Shown one piece after another: positions 25,255 through 35,515 of a stretch of 64,000 bases of DNA. The stretch's first letter is position 1; every line of letters begins with the position of its first letter. The translations under genes were made by a program, and so were the position numbers. Under the pieces are notes generated by a model that worked only from the letters and a program-made list of their open reading frames with translations, made no database searches and was not told the DNA's origin. The DNA comes from an uncultured Marinobacter sp. (lineage in GTDB: Bacteria; Pseudomonadota; Gammaproteobacteria; Pseudomonadales; Oleiphilaceae): the NCBI RefSeq assembly GCF_946886895.1, contig NZ_CAMPJO010000005.1, forward strand, positions 248,001-312,000, written 5' to 3'.

Positions 25255-26142
25255 ATGGGACTTCTGGTTCTTGTCACAATTCTCTGGGCCTTTTCGTTCA
25301 GCCTGATTGGCGAGTTTCTGGCCGGGCAGGTGGACAGTGATTTCGCGGTGCTCAGCCGAGTGCTGCTCGGCGCCCTGGTGTTTTTGCCGTTTACCCGCTG
25401 GCGGGGCGTGCCGTCCGGGCTGAAGCTCGGCATCCTGGCCACGGGCATGTTGCAGTTCGGCATCACCTATCTGTGTCTGTACCGGTCGTTCAGCTACCTG
25501 ACGGTGCCGGAAGTCCTGCTGTTCACCATCTTTACACCGCTCTACGTCACCCTGATAGACGATGCCCTGTTCCGCCGCTTTTCACCGGTGGCCCTGGTGG
25601 CGGCGGCCATTGCCACCCTCGGTGCCGGGATTATCCGGTATGACGGCCTGAGCGAAGGCTTTATCACCGGCTTCCTGTTGCTGCAGGTGGCCAACTTCAC
25701 TTTTGCGGCCGGGCAGGTGGGGTACAAACATGTGATGGGGCACTACTCGCCGGACATACCGGCCTATCGCACCTTCGGCTATTTCTTTTTCGGCGCCCTG
25801 GTCATCGCGCTGCCGTCGTTTCTGATTTTCGGGGATGCCAGCCGGATTCCGTCCACTCCGGTGCAATGGGGCGTACTGGCCTGGCTCGGCTTGGCAGCTT
25901 CCGGGCTTGGGCTGTTCCTGTGGAACCGGGGCGCCTGTGTGGTGGATGCCGGCACCCTGGCGATCATGAACAATGCGCTGGTGCCCGCGGGCCTGCTGGT
26001 TAACCTGCTGATCTGGAACCGGGATGCGGACCTGCTGCGCCTCGCTCTTGGCGGCGGGGTCATTGCGTTCTCGCTGTGGGTGAATGCGCGGTGCCATCCG
26101 CGGGCACGGCAGAAAACCGGCGTTGAGGCCGCAGCGAATTAA
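25255..26142 (+). CDS. EamA/DMT superfamily transporter
   Basis: A 295-residue inner-membrane protein with ten hydrophobic segments in two EamA halves (about 1-130 and 145-280), the usual build of drug/metabolite transporters. The second half has the WNRGACVVDAGTLAIMNNALVP segment common to a subgroup of these carriers. The substrate is unknown. It is the only gene of its transcript, and its stop overlaps the convergent GGDEF-EAL gene by four bases. Confidence 0.88.
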   Translation: MGLLVLVTILWAFSFSLIGEFLAGQVDSDFAVLSRVLLGALVFLPFTRWRGVPSGLKLGILATGMLQFGITYLCLYRSFSYLTVPEVLLFTIFTPLYVTLIDDALFRRFSPVALVAAAIATLGAGIIRYDGLSEGFITGFLLLQVANFTFAAGQVGYKHVMGHYSPDIPAYRTFGYFFFGALVIALPSFLIFGDASRIPSTPVQWGVLAWLGLAASGLGLFLWNRGACVVDAGTLAIMNNALVPAGLLVNLLIWNRDADLLRLALGGGVIAFSLWVNARCHPRARQKTGVEAAAN

Positions 26143-27803
26143 ACACTCTGTCGCTGGCTAACCCATTGATGGTAGGTGTCGGCCGGCATGGCGGCCGAAA
26201 ACAGAAAGCCCTGTGCCTGGTCGCAGCCCATGGACCTGAGAACGTCACACTGACCGGGGGTTTCGACGCCCTCCGCTGTCACTTCCAGGTCCAGGGCCCG
26301 GCCAACATCAATCATGCAGGCCATCAGCTTTTTTGCTTTCTCATCGGTTTCCAGATCCGCGACAAAGACACGGTCGATTTTGAGCCCGGTAACGGGCAGG
26401 TGTCGAAGGTATTCAAACGAGGCATACCCTGTGCCGAAGTCGTCGATACTGATGCCAATTCCGAATGAACGAATCCTCTGGATAGCCTGCCTCGCAGCTT
26501 CAAGATTTTGCATCAGGACACTTTCGGTGATTTCGATCTCCAGGCGCTCCGCTGGAAGCCCTGTCTCATCGAGGAGCGCTTTCAAACGTTCTATTAAAGA
26601 AGAATCCAGCAAATTGTGGCCGGAAAAGTTGATGCTTACGACGCCCCTGCACGCTTGCGCGAATCGAAGCGCTTCTGTCATGACAAAGTGAGTGACGGGT
26701 GATATCAGCGACGTATTTTCAACCTTCGGCATGAACTTTCCCGGTGGAATGAAACCGCCAGAGCCATCCTGCCAGCGGATCAACCCTTCACAGCCGCATA
26801 CCGCACCGTCTGCGAGTCTGATTTTTGGCTGGTAATGGAGTTCAAATTCCTGCTTGTCGAGCCCTTCCCGCACCCTTGAAATTAATTGGATGGTTTCCAG
26901 CGTTCTCCGTCGAAGGACCGGTGTATAGGTTTGGTGGCTGATGCCTTTTTCCATGGCGGAGAACATTGCCATCTGTGCTTCGCTGATCAGTTCTTCCGCA
27001 GTCGTATCAGGCCCGGTCATGCTGCTGCCGAAGACCATTTGGGCGCGCATGGGCGTACTCTGGACGACTACGTTGTCCTCGCCGGCAGCCACTAGAGCCC
27101 GGATAAGGTGATCCGTGTCCGATTTGGTTGCTCCGGGCAACATGAGCATGATTTCTGAGTTACTGAATCGGTAACATCGAGCGGAATCGGGCGCGGACGC
27201 CATGATTCGCTGGCCGATAGCGGCCATGAGCTCATCCGGGGCATCAATGCCGAAAACGTCAAGGACGTCAGTGATATCGACGACGCGCATGAGTATCAGG
27301 GCAATGCTCTCACTCCCTCGCCGCCGACTGAGTGCGCAAGTGAGCTGGTTTCTGAGTGCCAGCGAATTGGGAAGTCCGGATGGCAGGTCGGTGCGTGTCA
27401 GCCGTTCCCGGACACGGTTCAGGTGGAATATTGACTGGAATAATGCCCCGGAAAAAGCGCCCAGGCCAATGTAGAGACCCAGCCGGAGTAACCAGTTTGA
27501 TGTTTCCTGGGCAATGCCTTTGTCCACTTCCAGAGGCATCACCGCCATCAGGCTTCCGGCCACTGCCGCGGTCACTATCCCTCCCGTCAGGCGATACCAG
27601 GCCGAGGCCAGCAGCACAGGTACCAGCATGAGGTAGGGGTAGGCATATGCGGTTCCGCCGGTGTGGTAGACGATGAGGGTCCCGGCCACCAGTAACATGG
27701 CCAGAACAGCCACGCAGACACCATGGTGCCATACTCGATGAACGTAAAACGAAGAGTATTTGCCCCGATAGGTTCCTGCCGTCAGAACATTGTTGGAAAC
27801 CAT
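26139..27803 (-). CDS. GGDEF-EAL protein with decayed GGDEF site
   Basis: A 554-residue membrane protein. Residues 20-130 hold about four hydrophobic helices, followed by a GGDEF fold whose active site reads RFSNSEIML, so cyclase activity should be lost. The EAL domain (about 300-550) keeps the Glu in EGL, ITES, DDFGTGY, KIDR and AEGVET, so phosphodiesterase activity is likely. The degenerate half may serve as a GTP-binding regulator, as known for other such proteins. The start at 27803 follows AAAGGA; an upstream in-frame ATG at 27875 has no such site. It stands between an EamA gene and a chemoreceptor gene on the same strand. Confidence 0.88.
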   Translation of the reverse strand: MVSNNVLTAGTYRGKYSSFYVHRVWHHGVCVAVLAMLLVAGTLIVYHTGGTAYAYPYLMLVPVLLASAWYRLTGGIVTAAVAGSLMAVMPLEVDKGIAQETSNWLLRLGLYIGLGAFSGALFQSIFHLNRVRERLTRTDLPSGLPNSLALRNQLTCALSRRRGSESIALILMRVVDITDVLDVFGIDAPDELMAAIGQRIMASAPDSARCYRFSNSEIMLMLPGATKSDTDHLIRALVAAGEDNVVVQSTPMRAQMVFGSSMTGPDTTAEELISEAQMAMFSAMEKGISHQTYTPVLRRRTLETIQLISRVREGLDKQEFELHYQPKIRLADGAVCGCEGLIRWQDGSGGFIPPGKFMPKVENTSLISPVTHFVMTEALRFAQACRGVVSINFSGHNLLDSSLIERLKALLDETGLPAERLEIEITESVLMQNLEAARQAIQRIRSFGIGISIDDFGTGYASFEYLRHLPVTGLKIDRVFVADLETDEKAKKLMACMIDVGRALDLEVTAEGVETPGQCDVLRSMGCDQAQGFLFSAAMPADTYHQWVSQRQSV

Positions 27804-27978
27804 AAGTTTTCCTTTGCTGACTACAAGAATTCCCGGTCGACTATTAATAAAAGACTGTGACCAAAGAAAATACAACGAGCAGAAATGCCTAACTTCACTC
27901 TAGACATTTGCCCGGTGGTTTCAAGCAAACCTTTGTTTTCGCCTTTGCTACCGGCCTTTTGCGTCAGGTCCCCGAATA

Positions 27979-29553
27979 TCAGACCCTGAAGCGGGCAATC
28001 TGGGTGCTGAGGCCTTCGGCCAGCCGCGCCAGCTCCTCACTGGCGGCCGATACCTGCTCGGTGGAGGCAGCGGACTGGTCGCCCACGTCGCGGATCAGAG
28101 TGACATTCTGGTTGATGTCTTCCGCCACGGAGGTCTGCTGCTCGGCGGCGGTGGCAATCTGGCTGTTGTACTGGCGGATTTCCTCCACGGCCTCGGCCAT
28201 CTCGCGGATGGTCGAACCAGCCAGTTCGGCCCGCTCAAGGGTCTGTTCGGCCAGCTTGTTGCCCGTCTGCATGCTGGAGACCGAGGTTTCGGCACTGTTC
28301 ACCAGGTTACCGATCAGGGTTTCAATTTCGCTGGCGGAACTCTGGGTACGCTGGGCCAGTGAGCGGACTTCGTCTGCCACCACCGCGAAACCCCGGCCCT
28401 GCTCGCCGGCACGGGCGGCCTCGATGGCCGCGTTCAGCGCCAGCAGGTTGGTCTGCTCGGCCACCGATTTGATCACATCCAGCACCGTGCCAATGTTGTT
28501 GGTTTCCGCCTGCAGGCTGTTGAGCTGCTTCATGACATTGGCGCTCTGTTTGTTCAGCTCGCTGACGAATTCCAGGGTCTCCCGGACAGCCTTTTCGCCA
28601 CTGCCGGATTTCTCGCTGGCCTGGTTGGCGGCCTGGAAGGCAGCCTCGGCGCTCTTGGCAACATCGCCGACCGTGGCCACCATTTCGTTCATGGCCGTGG
28701 CGACCTGATCGGTCTGGCTCTGTTGCTCGGCCACGCCTTTGCTGGTCTGGTTGGTCACCGTGGACAGCTCCTCGGAGGAGGAGGCGATGCTGCTGGCACC
28801 GGTGTCAATCTCGCGGATCAGTTCACGCAGGTTGGTGACCATGGTGCCGAAGGCCGACAGCAACTGGCCGAACTCGTCGCCCCGGTCGCTGCGCACATCC
28901 ACGGTGAGGTCGCCGGAAGCTACCTTGTTGGCGATTTCGACGGACTCATTGACCGGACCGGTGATGGCACGGGTCAGCGACCAGGCGATGGCCATTGCGA
29001 GCAGTACCGCGATGGCAGTAATAACGGACAGTGTCATAACGGCATCGCTGTACTGCTGCTCCATCCTCTCCACCTGGATTTCCCGGAGTTCCCGCGCGGT
29101 ATCAACGGTATCCCGGGCGACGGTCTGGAGGTCATTCTCGATCCGGGTGATCAGCTCGGGCAGGGCGGTAATGTTGGCTTCAAGCTTGTCCAGCAGCGCC
29201 TTGTACTTCTTCACGCCGGTGATAATGGTGTCGACCCGCTCGTCGTCAGCCGGCACCACCAGGACCTCTTTCAGCGGCGCGACCAGATCCGTCGCCTTGT
29301 CGGCCAGGGATTTGGCCCGTTCGATATAGTCTGCATCCCGTCGGAGCTGGAAATTTTTCTCGTCGGTGCGGGCGTCCAGCAGGAAGGCTTCCGCCGAACT
29401 GGTCGCCGCAACGATCAGGGAGCGCTCGTTATACTGACTGAGCGTTTGAATACTGATGGCCGCGATGACCACGGCGAGCAATACGAGCAAGGCAAAGCCC
29501 CCGGTGAGCTTCTTACCCACCGAGAGGTTGTTCACTGTGCTGGTCAACGACAT
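27979..29553 (-). CDS. methyl-accepting chemotaxis protein
   Basis: A 524-residue transmembrane chemoreceptor. A first helix lies at about 17-37, then a helical periplasmic sensor of about 145 residues, a second helix (about 185-205), a HAMP domain, and the signalling hairpin with tip [32 protein letters not shown] split over its two arms. The ligand domain looks like the four-helix-bundle type; the ligand cannot be predicted. The start at 29553 has AGGAAA upstream. It is monocistronic. The protein ends in [14 protein letters not shown] and has no C-terminal CheR-tether pentapeptide that I can see. Confidence 0.92.
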   Translation of the reverse strand: MSLTSTVNNLSVGKKLTGGFALLVLLAVVIAAISIQTLSQYNERSLIVAATSSAEAFLLDARTDEKNFQLRRDADYIERAKSLADKATDLVAPLKEVLVVPADDERVDTIITGVKKYKALLDKLEANITALPELITRIENDLQTVARDTVDTARELREIQVERMEQQYSDAVMTLSVITAIAVLLAMAIAWSLTRAITGPVNESVEIANKVASGDLTVDVRSDRGDEFGQLLSAFGTMVTNLRELIREIDTGASSIASSSEELSTVTNQTSKGVAEQQSQTDQVATAMNEMVATVGDVAKSAEAAFQAANQASEKSGSGEKAVRETLEFVSELNKQSANVMKQLNSLQAETNNIGTVLDVIKSVAEQTNLLALNAAIEAARAGEQGRGFAVVADEVRSLAQRTQSSASEIETLIGNLVNSAETSVSSMQTGNKLAEQTLERAELAGSTIREMAEAVEEIRQYNSQIATAAEQQTSVAEDINQNVTLIRDVGDQSAASTEQVSAASEELARLAEGLSTQIARFRV

Positions 29554-29739
29554 GAAAAAGTTTCCTGTGCCGAGTTAAATGGAACGTGAGCCGATTGTTG
29601 GTTCAGTCAATAGCGTGTGTATCGGCTTCAAACTCCGCATCTTGAGGTCTAATTAAAACCAGGGCCGTATTTTCGCAATTCCAGAGAGGACACGACCGTC
29701 TGTCAGACTCAAGTCAGGAATCGTGCACTCCGGGCCTGA

Positions 29740-31050
29740 TCAGAAGAACTGGTCAGGCAGCCAGGTGGCGATTTCCGGGAAGATCATGATGATGGCAATG
29801 GCCAGGATCTCGATCAGCACAAACGGAATCACCGAGGTATAGATGTCCTTCATGGTAATGCCCGGCGGCACCACACCCTTGAGGTAGAACAGGTTGAATC
29901 CGAAGGGCGGGGTTTTGTAGCCGATTTCCATGTTGATCACGAACAGGATGCCGAACCAGATCGGATCGAAGCCCAGTTTCTCCACGATGGGCATAAACAC
30001 CGGCAGGGTAATCAGCATGATGCCCACCGGGTCCAGCACCATGGCCAGGAAGAAGATGATTACCATCATGGCGATGATGATGCCCCACGGGCCGCCCGGG
30101 ATATTCTGCATCAGGCCCTCGATCAGCTCCTGGGCGCCCATGCTCTGGTAAGCCGCACTGAAGGCATGGGCGGCAAACAGGATCCACATGATCATGCCGG
30201 TGATCTTGAAGGTACGGATGGCAGCTTCCTGCATGACCGACCACTTGAATTCACCGTACACCGCGGCGGAAATCAGGGCACCGAGCACCCCCATGGCGGC
30301 GGCTTCCGTGGGTGTGGTAATGCCGCCGATGATAGAGCCCAGCACCATCACTACCACCCCGACGGGCAGCAGCACCGCCCGCAGGGCGCGCAGTTTCTCC
30401 GGCCAGGTGCCCCGGTCTTCTTTCGGAAGGGCCGGCGCCAGGTGCGGCTGAAGCGTGGCGCGCACAATGATGTAGATGAAAGTCAGCACCATCAGCAGGA
30501 CCCCGGGCATGATGCCGGCGGCGAACATCTGGCCCACGGACACGCCGGTAATCAGGGCGTACAGGATCATCAGGATACTGGGCGGGATCAGGATGCCCCA
30601 GCCACCGCCGGTGTTGATCACGCCCAGGGCCATCTTGCGGTCGTAGCCTCGCTCCAGCATGGAAGGCAGGGCAATGGTGCCCATGGCCACCACCGCCGCG
30701 CCGCTGATGCCCACCATGGCGGCAAACACCGCGCAGATGGCCAGGGTACCCAGGGCCAGGCCGCCTCGCAGGCCACCAAACCACAGGTGCATCATGCGGT
30801 AGAGATCCCTGGCGACACCGGTGCGTTCCAGTACCATGGCCATGAACACGAACAGGGGAATGGCCACCAGAGTAAAGCTGCCCATGGTGCCCGAGATCTG
30901 GGAGGTCACCATGAAGAAGGAACCGAAGCCCCAGGTGAAGTACAGGAACACCACGGATACGCCACCCAGCACGAAGGCCAGGGGCAGGCCCAGCAGCAGG
31001 AAGAACAGCAACGAGCCGAAGAACAGCAGGGTCAGTATTTCAATACTCAC
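29740..31050 (-). CDS. dctM: TRAP transporter large permease (DctM family)
   Basis: Large membrane subunit of a tripartite ATP-independent periplasmic transporter, which takes up organic acids with a sodium gradient. The 436 residues show about twelve helices and family segments such as GISGAAVVAMGTIALPSML and GGGWGILIPPSILMI. The start is GTG at 31050, overlapping the small permease gene by four bases (GTGA). The set dctP-dctQ-dctM is complete and in the usual order. The substrate is unknown; the neighbouring acyl-CoA synthetase gene suggests a carboxylic acid. Confidence 0.92.
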   Translation of the reverse strand: MSIEILTLLFFGSLLFFLLLGLPLAFVLGGVSVVFLYFTWGFGSFFMVTSQISGTMGSFTLVAIPLFVFMAMVLERTGVARDLYRMMHLWFGGLRGGLALGTLAICAVFAAMVGISGAAVVAMGTIALPSMLERGYDRKMALGVINTGGGWGILIPPSILMILYALITGVSVGQMFAAGIMPGVLLMVLTFIYIIVRATLQPHLAPALPKEDRGTWPEKLRALRAVLLPVGVVVMVLGSIIGGITTPTEAAAMGVLGALISAAVYGEFKWSVMQEAAIRTFKITGMIMWILFAAHAFSAAYQSMGAQELIEGLMQNIPGGPWGIIIAMMVIIFFLAMVLDPVGIMLITLPVFMPIVEKLGFDPIWFGILFVINMEIGYKTPPFGFNLFYLKGVVPPGITMKDIYTSVIPFVLIEILAIAIIMIFPEIATWLPDQFF

Positions 31051-31601
31051 AGGAACTCTCCTTCGGAGTCTTCAGACTCTTCCCGGGGCGGCTGGTAATA
31101 GTCCAGGTTGAAGGCGATGGCGATGTCTTCCAGTAATTTGACGAGGCCCTGCAGTACCAGCAGGCCGGTGCCCACGGGAATGGCCAGTTTGACGGGCCAG
31201 ATCGGCGGGTTCCAGGCGGAATAGGAGGTTTCCCAGCTGGCGATGGATTGGCTGGCGACATCAACGCCGAACCAGAGCAGTGCCAGGGTAAAAATGAAAA
31301 AGATCGACGAAGTGAAAATATCCAGGGCAGCCCGCTTTCGAGGTGCCAGATGGGCATGAAGCAGATCCACGTTGACGTGGCCCCGGTGGGCCAGAATGTA
31401 GCCGCCAGACATCACGGCGTAGACCCCGAACAGCATCTGGGAGAGTTCGTTGGTCCAGACGGTGGGGGAGTTGAACAGGTAGCGAAAGCCGACTTCCAGC
31501 AGCAGGAAGCCGAACATCGCAAACACCAGTAGCGCAATCCCGCGCCCGATATACTCATTGAGACGGGTAACCCCTCTCATGAATGTTGTCAGCACACTCA
31601 T
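31047..31601 (-). CDS. dctQ: TRAP transporter small permease (DctQ family)
   Basis: Small membrane subunit of the TRAP system, 184 residues with four helices and the family's conserved patch around RYLFNSPTVWTNELSQMLF. The start at 31601 is chosen because GGAG precedes it by six bases; an ATG further upstream at 31679 overlaps the end of the dctP gene. The stop overlaps the dctM start. It follows dctP by 81 bases. Confidence 0.9.
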   Translation of the reverse strand: MSVLTTFMRGVTRLNEYIGRGIALLVFAMFGFLLLEVGFRYLFNSPTVWTNELSQMLFGVYAVMSGGYILAHRGHVNVDLLHAHLAPRKRAALDIFTSSIFFIFTLALLWFGVDVASQSIASWETSYSAWNPPIWPVKLAIPVGTGLLVLQGLVKLLEDIAIAFNLDYYQPPREESEDSEGEFL

Positions 31602-31682
31602 GACACGCTCCGGCAAATCATTGGTTGTCAGGAGAAAGAAAGCCGGGGCGAGCCCCGGCCTGGATTCGGTAACGGGCAAGCC

Positions 31683-32729
31683 TTACAGGTAACCCAGATC
31701 GCTCAGGAAGCCTTTCAGCATCTCCAGGGCCTTCTTGGCCTGTTCGCTGCGCTTGCCTTCTTCGTCCCACAGTTGCTGGGCGGTTTGCGCCAGTTTGTCC
31801 TGAACGTTCTGGGGCAGGGTAATCACTTCAACACCATATTCCGCCTGGGCTTTCGCCAGCGCCAGCTGTTCCTTGTACTGGTACTCGTTGGTGCGCACCC
31901 AGAACTGTTCGGCGAGGGCGTCCTTGACGATTTTCTGCATGTCTTCCGGCAGTTTGTCCAGGGCTTTCTGGCTGACAATGATCACGTCGGTGCCGGCGAT
32001 GTTGAGCGGGGGCTTGACATGATACTTGGCCACTTCATACAGGCCCATGCTGAGTGCACCCTGGGAAGCACCCCAGTGAGCGCCGTCGACAATGCCCGAG
32101 TCCAGGGCGGAATACAGCTCGCTGCCCGGGATGTAGGAGGCGGCGGCACCGGCTTCGGTCAGGAAGGTTTGCAGGGCACCGGAGGAACGGATCTTCAGGC
32201 TGGTGAAGTCTTCCCAACTGTTGATTGGCTTCTTGACCACCATTTCGGTGGGATAGACCTTGTCGGTTGCCCAGTAAACACCGTATTGCGCCGCTTCTTC
32301 CCGGAGCATGGCCTCAAAGCCCATGTTCTGATGAAAATAGGCCGCTTCCCAGACGTTGCGGAAGGCAAATGGCAGACCGGAAGCAATGCCGGCCAGGGAC
32401 ATCTTGTCCTGGGCGTAGGACGGGGAAATGGTGCCCATTTCCAGGATGCCCCGGCTGACGGCGTCAAAGGTGTCTTTCGCCTTGAACAGCGCCCCGGCTT
32501 CAAACAGTTCCAGCTTCAGGCGGCCATCGGTACGTTCTTCGAGTACCCGCTTGAGCCGTATCAGACTGTCGGTGTAGGAGCTGCTGGAGCCGGGCCAGTG
32601 GGACTGGACCTTCCAGGTAACGGTGTCCTGGGCAGCGGCGGGCGTGGCAGCCAGAGTGGCCGACAGGCCGAGGGTCAGTGCCGAGGCAAAGACGGTCAGT
32701 TTTCTTCGGGCGTTGGTAAGCAGAGTCAT
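31683..32729 (-). CDS. dctP: TRAP transporter solute-binding protein (DctP family)
   Basis: Periplasmic binding protein of 348 residues with a signal peptide ending near ATPAAAQ. Family features include the SHWPGSSSSYTD opening, the segment SLKIRSSGALQTFLTEAGA, where the conserved Arg binds the ligand carboxylate, and DGAHWGASQGALSMGLYEVAKY. The last resembles TRAP binding proteins for 2-oxo or mandelate-like acids, but this is a weak clue. It is the first gene of dctPQM. A short motif shared with other promoters of this region lies about 80 bases upstream. Confidence 0.9.
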   Translation of the reverse strand: MTLLTNARRKLTVFASALTLGLSATLAATPAAAQDTVTWKVQSHWPGSSSSYTDSLIRLKRVLEERTDGRLKLELFEAGALFKAKDTFDAVSRGILEMGTISPSYAQDKMSLAGIASGLPFAFRNVWEAAYFHQNMGFEAMLREEAAQYGVYWATDKVYPTEMVVKKPINSWEDFTSLKIRSSGALQTFLTEAGAAASYIPGSELYSALDSGIVDGAHWGASQGALSMGLYEVAKYHVKPPLNIAGTDVIIVSQKALDKLPEDMQKIVKDALAEQFWVRTNEYQYKEQLALAKAQAEYGVEVITLPQNVQDKLAQTAQQLWDEEGKRSEQAKKALEMLKGFLSDLGYL

Positions 32730-32807
32730 GGCTGGGCCTCATTCGTTGTTGTGTTTGTGCATTGGTGCATTAGTGGCTTTTTGTTTATGACCAATGGATC
32801 TTTTCGA

Positions 32808-32820
32808 GTTTCACTGTGCA
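32808..32820 (-). promoter_or_regulatory. possible operator upstream of dctP
   Basis: Read on the minus strand this is TGCACAGTGAAAC, which matches 11 of 13 bases of CGCACAGCGAAAC upstream of the liv genes (41881-41893). It lies in the 249-base gap between dctP and the acyl-CoA synthetase gene. The same gap holds a direct repeat TGCATTGGTGCATTAG near 32759-32774. The regulator is not known. Confidence 0.35.
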
Positions 32821-32978
32821 GAACTGATGACTGCATGGTGAATCGTGGTTCTCTGAATCTAACACATGTCTTGTTTTTTGCAATAGGACGTTAAGCACTC
32901 ATTTATTACCGTTTGTTTTGAAGGATAGTCCACGGATTGATATCCGGCAGAATGGCCGGCTGGCTATGGGCTGTGTAC

Positions 32979-34574
32979 TCAGGCTTCGGGCCAATAGGGC
33001 GCCCGAAGTTCCCGTTTCAGCACCTTGCCGATGGCGGACCGGGGCAGCGTGGTGCGGAACTCGATGGCCGCGAGGCGCTGGGTTTTGCCCAGTTGCCGGT
33101 TGGCCCATTCCAGTATCGTGGTTTCGGATGCGTTCTGGCCGGGGCGCAGCACCACCAGGCCCAGCGGCGTTTCCCCCCACGGATCGCTGGGGATGCCAAT
33201 CACCGTGGCGTCTGCCACTGCCGGGTGTGCCAGCAACACCTTTTCCAGGTCCACCGGGTAGACGTTGAAACCGCCGGAAATGATCATGTCCTTGCGGCGG
33301 TCAAGGATGTAGATAAAGCCGTCTTCGTCGACTCGCCCCATGTCACCGCTGCGGTAGAACATCTCGCCCTGCGGGCTGGTCCAGAGCATGTCCCGGGTCT
33401 GTTGGGGGCGATTTACGTAGCCGCGCATCATGGAAATGGCGCGGCCGACGAGTTCGCCCGTTTCACCCTGGGGCAGTTCCTGGTCATCCTCGCCAATCAC
33501 CCGGACCTCGGCACCCTCGGTGGGAATGCCCACCGAGTCCCATTTATGGGGGTGCGCGGCGCAGTCGAGGCTGGTGGAGATGCCACCCTCGGTCAGGCCG
33601 TACACTTCCCGGAGGTTGCCGGGCCATCGGGCCATGGCATCGGCAATCACCGGGGATCGCAACGGCGCACTGGTGCAGAGTTTCAGCCTGAAGCTGGTGA
33701 GGTCAAAGCGGTCGAAATCCGGCACCGCCAGAATCCGCTGGACCTGCACGGGTACCAGCATGGCGTGGGTCACCCGGTGCTTTTCGGCGAGCGCCAGGAA
33801 TTCCCGGGCATTGAATTTCGCCATCAGTACCAGGGTGCCGCCGTGATAGAGCGTGGGGAGCACCGAGACCAGGGTGGTGTTGGAGTAGAGCGGCGTGGAT
33901 ACCAGGTTGATGGCATCGCCGTCCAGCCCGTAGCGGCTCATTCGCACCATTTGCCGCTGGCGGAAGCGGTAGTCGTGCAGAATGCCCTTGGGGGTGCCCG
34001 TGGTGCCGGAGCTGTAAATAATGTTGAAGGGGTGGTCCAGGGTAACCGGCTCCGGGCGGGCGGTGGTGGTGGCTTGCGCCAACCAGTCCGCGAGTTCGCA
34101 CCCGGCACCGTCCATCGGGCTGCCCAGGCTGATAATACGCTCCGCCGGCATGTCGGTAAGGTGCTCCCGCAAGGCCGCGAGCAGCGCCTGGTGCTGACCG
34201 GAGACGAACAGGAATCGCGCCTGGCAATCCGCCACCATCATCGCCAGTGCCTCGGCGCTGGCCATGCCGGACAGTGGCACCATGCAGCCTCCGGCCACCA
34301 GCGTGCCCAGAAACAGGGCCACATCGTCGCGGCGGGTTCCGGACAGAGCCGCTACGGACTCTCCCGGTTGCAGCCCCGCTTCCCGCAACCGGTTGGCAAT
34401 ACGATTGACTTGTTCCAACAGGCCGCGCCAATCCAGAGTGCCCTGGTCATCCATCAGCGCCGGGTGGTTACCCCGGGTATTGGCGTAGTGCTGGATACGA
34501 TGGCCGATGGCGTCCATGGCCTCGTGGGGATCGACCGGTGCGTAAACGGGCATATCTGGTTTCTCGCTTTTCAT
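32979..34574 (-). CDS. acyl-CoA synthetase (AMP-forming)
   Basis: Activates a carboxylic acid to its CoA thioester through an acyl-adenylate. The 531-residue protein has the AMP-binding motif YSSGTTGTPKG, the YGLTEGG segment, the hinge RSGDMGR, and the C-terminal catalytic Lys region RSAIGKVLKR. Substrate class cannot be fixed; it resembles medium/long-chain or cyclohexanecarboxylate-type ligases. The start at 34574 follows GGAGAGG. It is transcribed divergently from the SDR gene at 34721 and towards the TRAP operon on the same strand, so the TRAP substrate may be its substrate. Confidence 0.88.
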   Translation of the reverse strand: MKSEKPDMPVYAPVDPHEAMDAIGHRIQHYANTRGNHPALMDDQGTLDWRGLLEQVNRIANRLREAGLQPGESVAALSGTRRDDVALFLGTLVAGGCMVPLSGMASAEALAMMVADCQARFLFVSGQHQALLAALREHLTDMPAERIISLGSPMDGAGCELADWLAQATTTARPEPVTLDHPFNIIYSSGTTGTPKGILHDYRFRQRQMVRMSRYGLDGDAINLVSTPLYSNTTLVSVLPTLYHGGTLVLMAKFNAREFLALAEKHRVTHAMLVPVQVQRILAVPDFDRFDLTSFRLKLCTSAPLRSPVIADAMARWPGNLREVYGLTEGGISTSLDCAAHPHKWDSVGIPTEGAEVRVIGEDDQELPQGETGELVGRAISMMRGYVNRPQQTRDMLWTSPQGEMFYRSGDMGRVDEDGFIYILDRRKDMIISGGFNVYPVDLEKVLLAHPAVADATVIGIPSDPWGETPLGLVVLRPGQNASETTILEWANRQLGKTQRLAAIEFRTTLPRSAIGKVLKRELRAPYWPEA

Positions 34575-34618
34575 TTTTGGCCTCTCCGGTGTTACCGTGT
34601 TTTATCTAGTGAAATTAA

Positions 34619-34648
34619 CTTCCGAATATATTGACTCAAAACCGGAAG
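34619..34648. promoter_or_regulatory. inverted repeat in the divergent ligase/SDR promoter region
   Basis: CTTCCG (34619-34624) and CGGAAG (34643-34648) form a spaced inverted repeat around TTGACT (34631-34636), a possible -35 for the plus-strand cluster. It could be an operator shared by both divergent genes. No convincing -10 was found. Confidence 0.3.
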
Positions 34649-34720
34649 GCGTGACAAATTAACTGAATGTATAGACCCCAACACCATCAACAACAATGAG
34701 ACAGTCCGGGGAGTATCGGT

Positions 34721-35515
34721 ATGGGACGGTTTGATCAACGGGTGGCCATTGTGACCGGCGCGGGCAGCGGCATAGGCCGGGCGACAGCGTTAAGGCTGGC
34801 CCGGGAAGGGGCGTCGGTGGTGATGGCCGATACCTCGGAAGCCGGCTTGCTGGAAACCGAAAACGGCTTGCCGGAGGGGGCTGAGTGCCTCCGGCGGCTG
34901 GTGGACGTGGCGGACGAGGCCCAGGTGGCGGCCCTGGTGAGTGACACCCTGGGCGCCTTCGGCCGGATCGACATCCTGTGCAACATCGCGGGAATCGCCA
35001 GCACCGGCACCGGCCACCCGCCGGTGACCGGCAACGAACGTGCTGAATGGGACCAGGTACTGGCGGTGAACCTGGTAGGCACCATGCTGCTGATCAAGCA
35101 CGTGGCCCCGCACATGCAGGCGCGCAAGCTGGGTGCCATCGTCAACACCGCCTCGGTGGCGGGCATTCGGTCCGGTGCCGGCGGCAATGCCTACAGTGCT
35201 TCCAAGGCGGGGGTGATCAACCTGACCATGACGGCTGCCTGTGACCTGGGCGGCGACAACGTGCGGGTGAACGCCGTGTGCCCGGGCCTGGTGGAAACCG
35301 GCATGACCCGCGCGGTGTTCGACTACGCCCGGGCCAATGAGAAGGCCCATAAGCTCGGCGCCCGTTGTGAACTGCGCCGGTATGGCGACCCGGAAGAGAT
35401 CGCTGCCGCTATCCTGTTTCTTGCCAGTGATGATGCCAGTTACATCACCGGCCAGGCATTGCCCGTGGACGGCGGCAACACCGCCTCCCTGAACCTGCCA
35501 GGAATGAAAGTGTAA
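34721..35515 (+). CDS. short-chain dehydrogenase/reductase
   Basis: NAD(P)-dependent oxidoreductase of the SDR family, 264 residues. It has the cofactor motif TGAGSGIGRA near residue 11, NIAG, and the catalytic YSASK with an upstream Ser. An Asp follows the second beta strand (MADTSE), which usually favours NAD. It is the first gene of the catabolic cluster and overlaps the thioesterase gene by one base. In such clusters it typically oxidises a hydroxyacyl intermediate; the actual substrate is unknown. Confidence 0.9.
   Translation: MGRFDQRVAIVTGAGSGIGRATALRLAREGASVVMADTSEAGLLETENGLPEGAECLRRLVDVADEAQVAALVSDTLGAFGRIDILCNIAGIASTGTGHPPVTGNERAEWDQVLAVNLVGTMLLIKHVAPHMQARKLGAIVNTASVAGIRSGAGGNAYSASKAGVINLTMTAACDLGGDNVRVNAVCPGLVETGMTRAVFDYARANEKAHKLGARCELRRYGDPEEIAAAILFLASDDASYITGQALPVDGGNTASLNLPGMKV

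Noticed and set aside
32937..34634. 565-codon plus-strand frame opposite the acyl-CoA synthetase
   Set aside because: The minus-strand protein has all adenylate-forming motifs. The plus frame covers both its ends, has no start signal and no recognisable domain.
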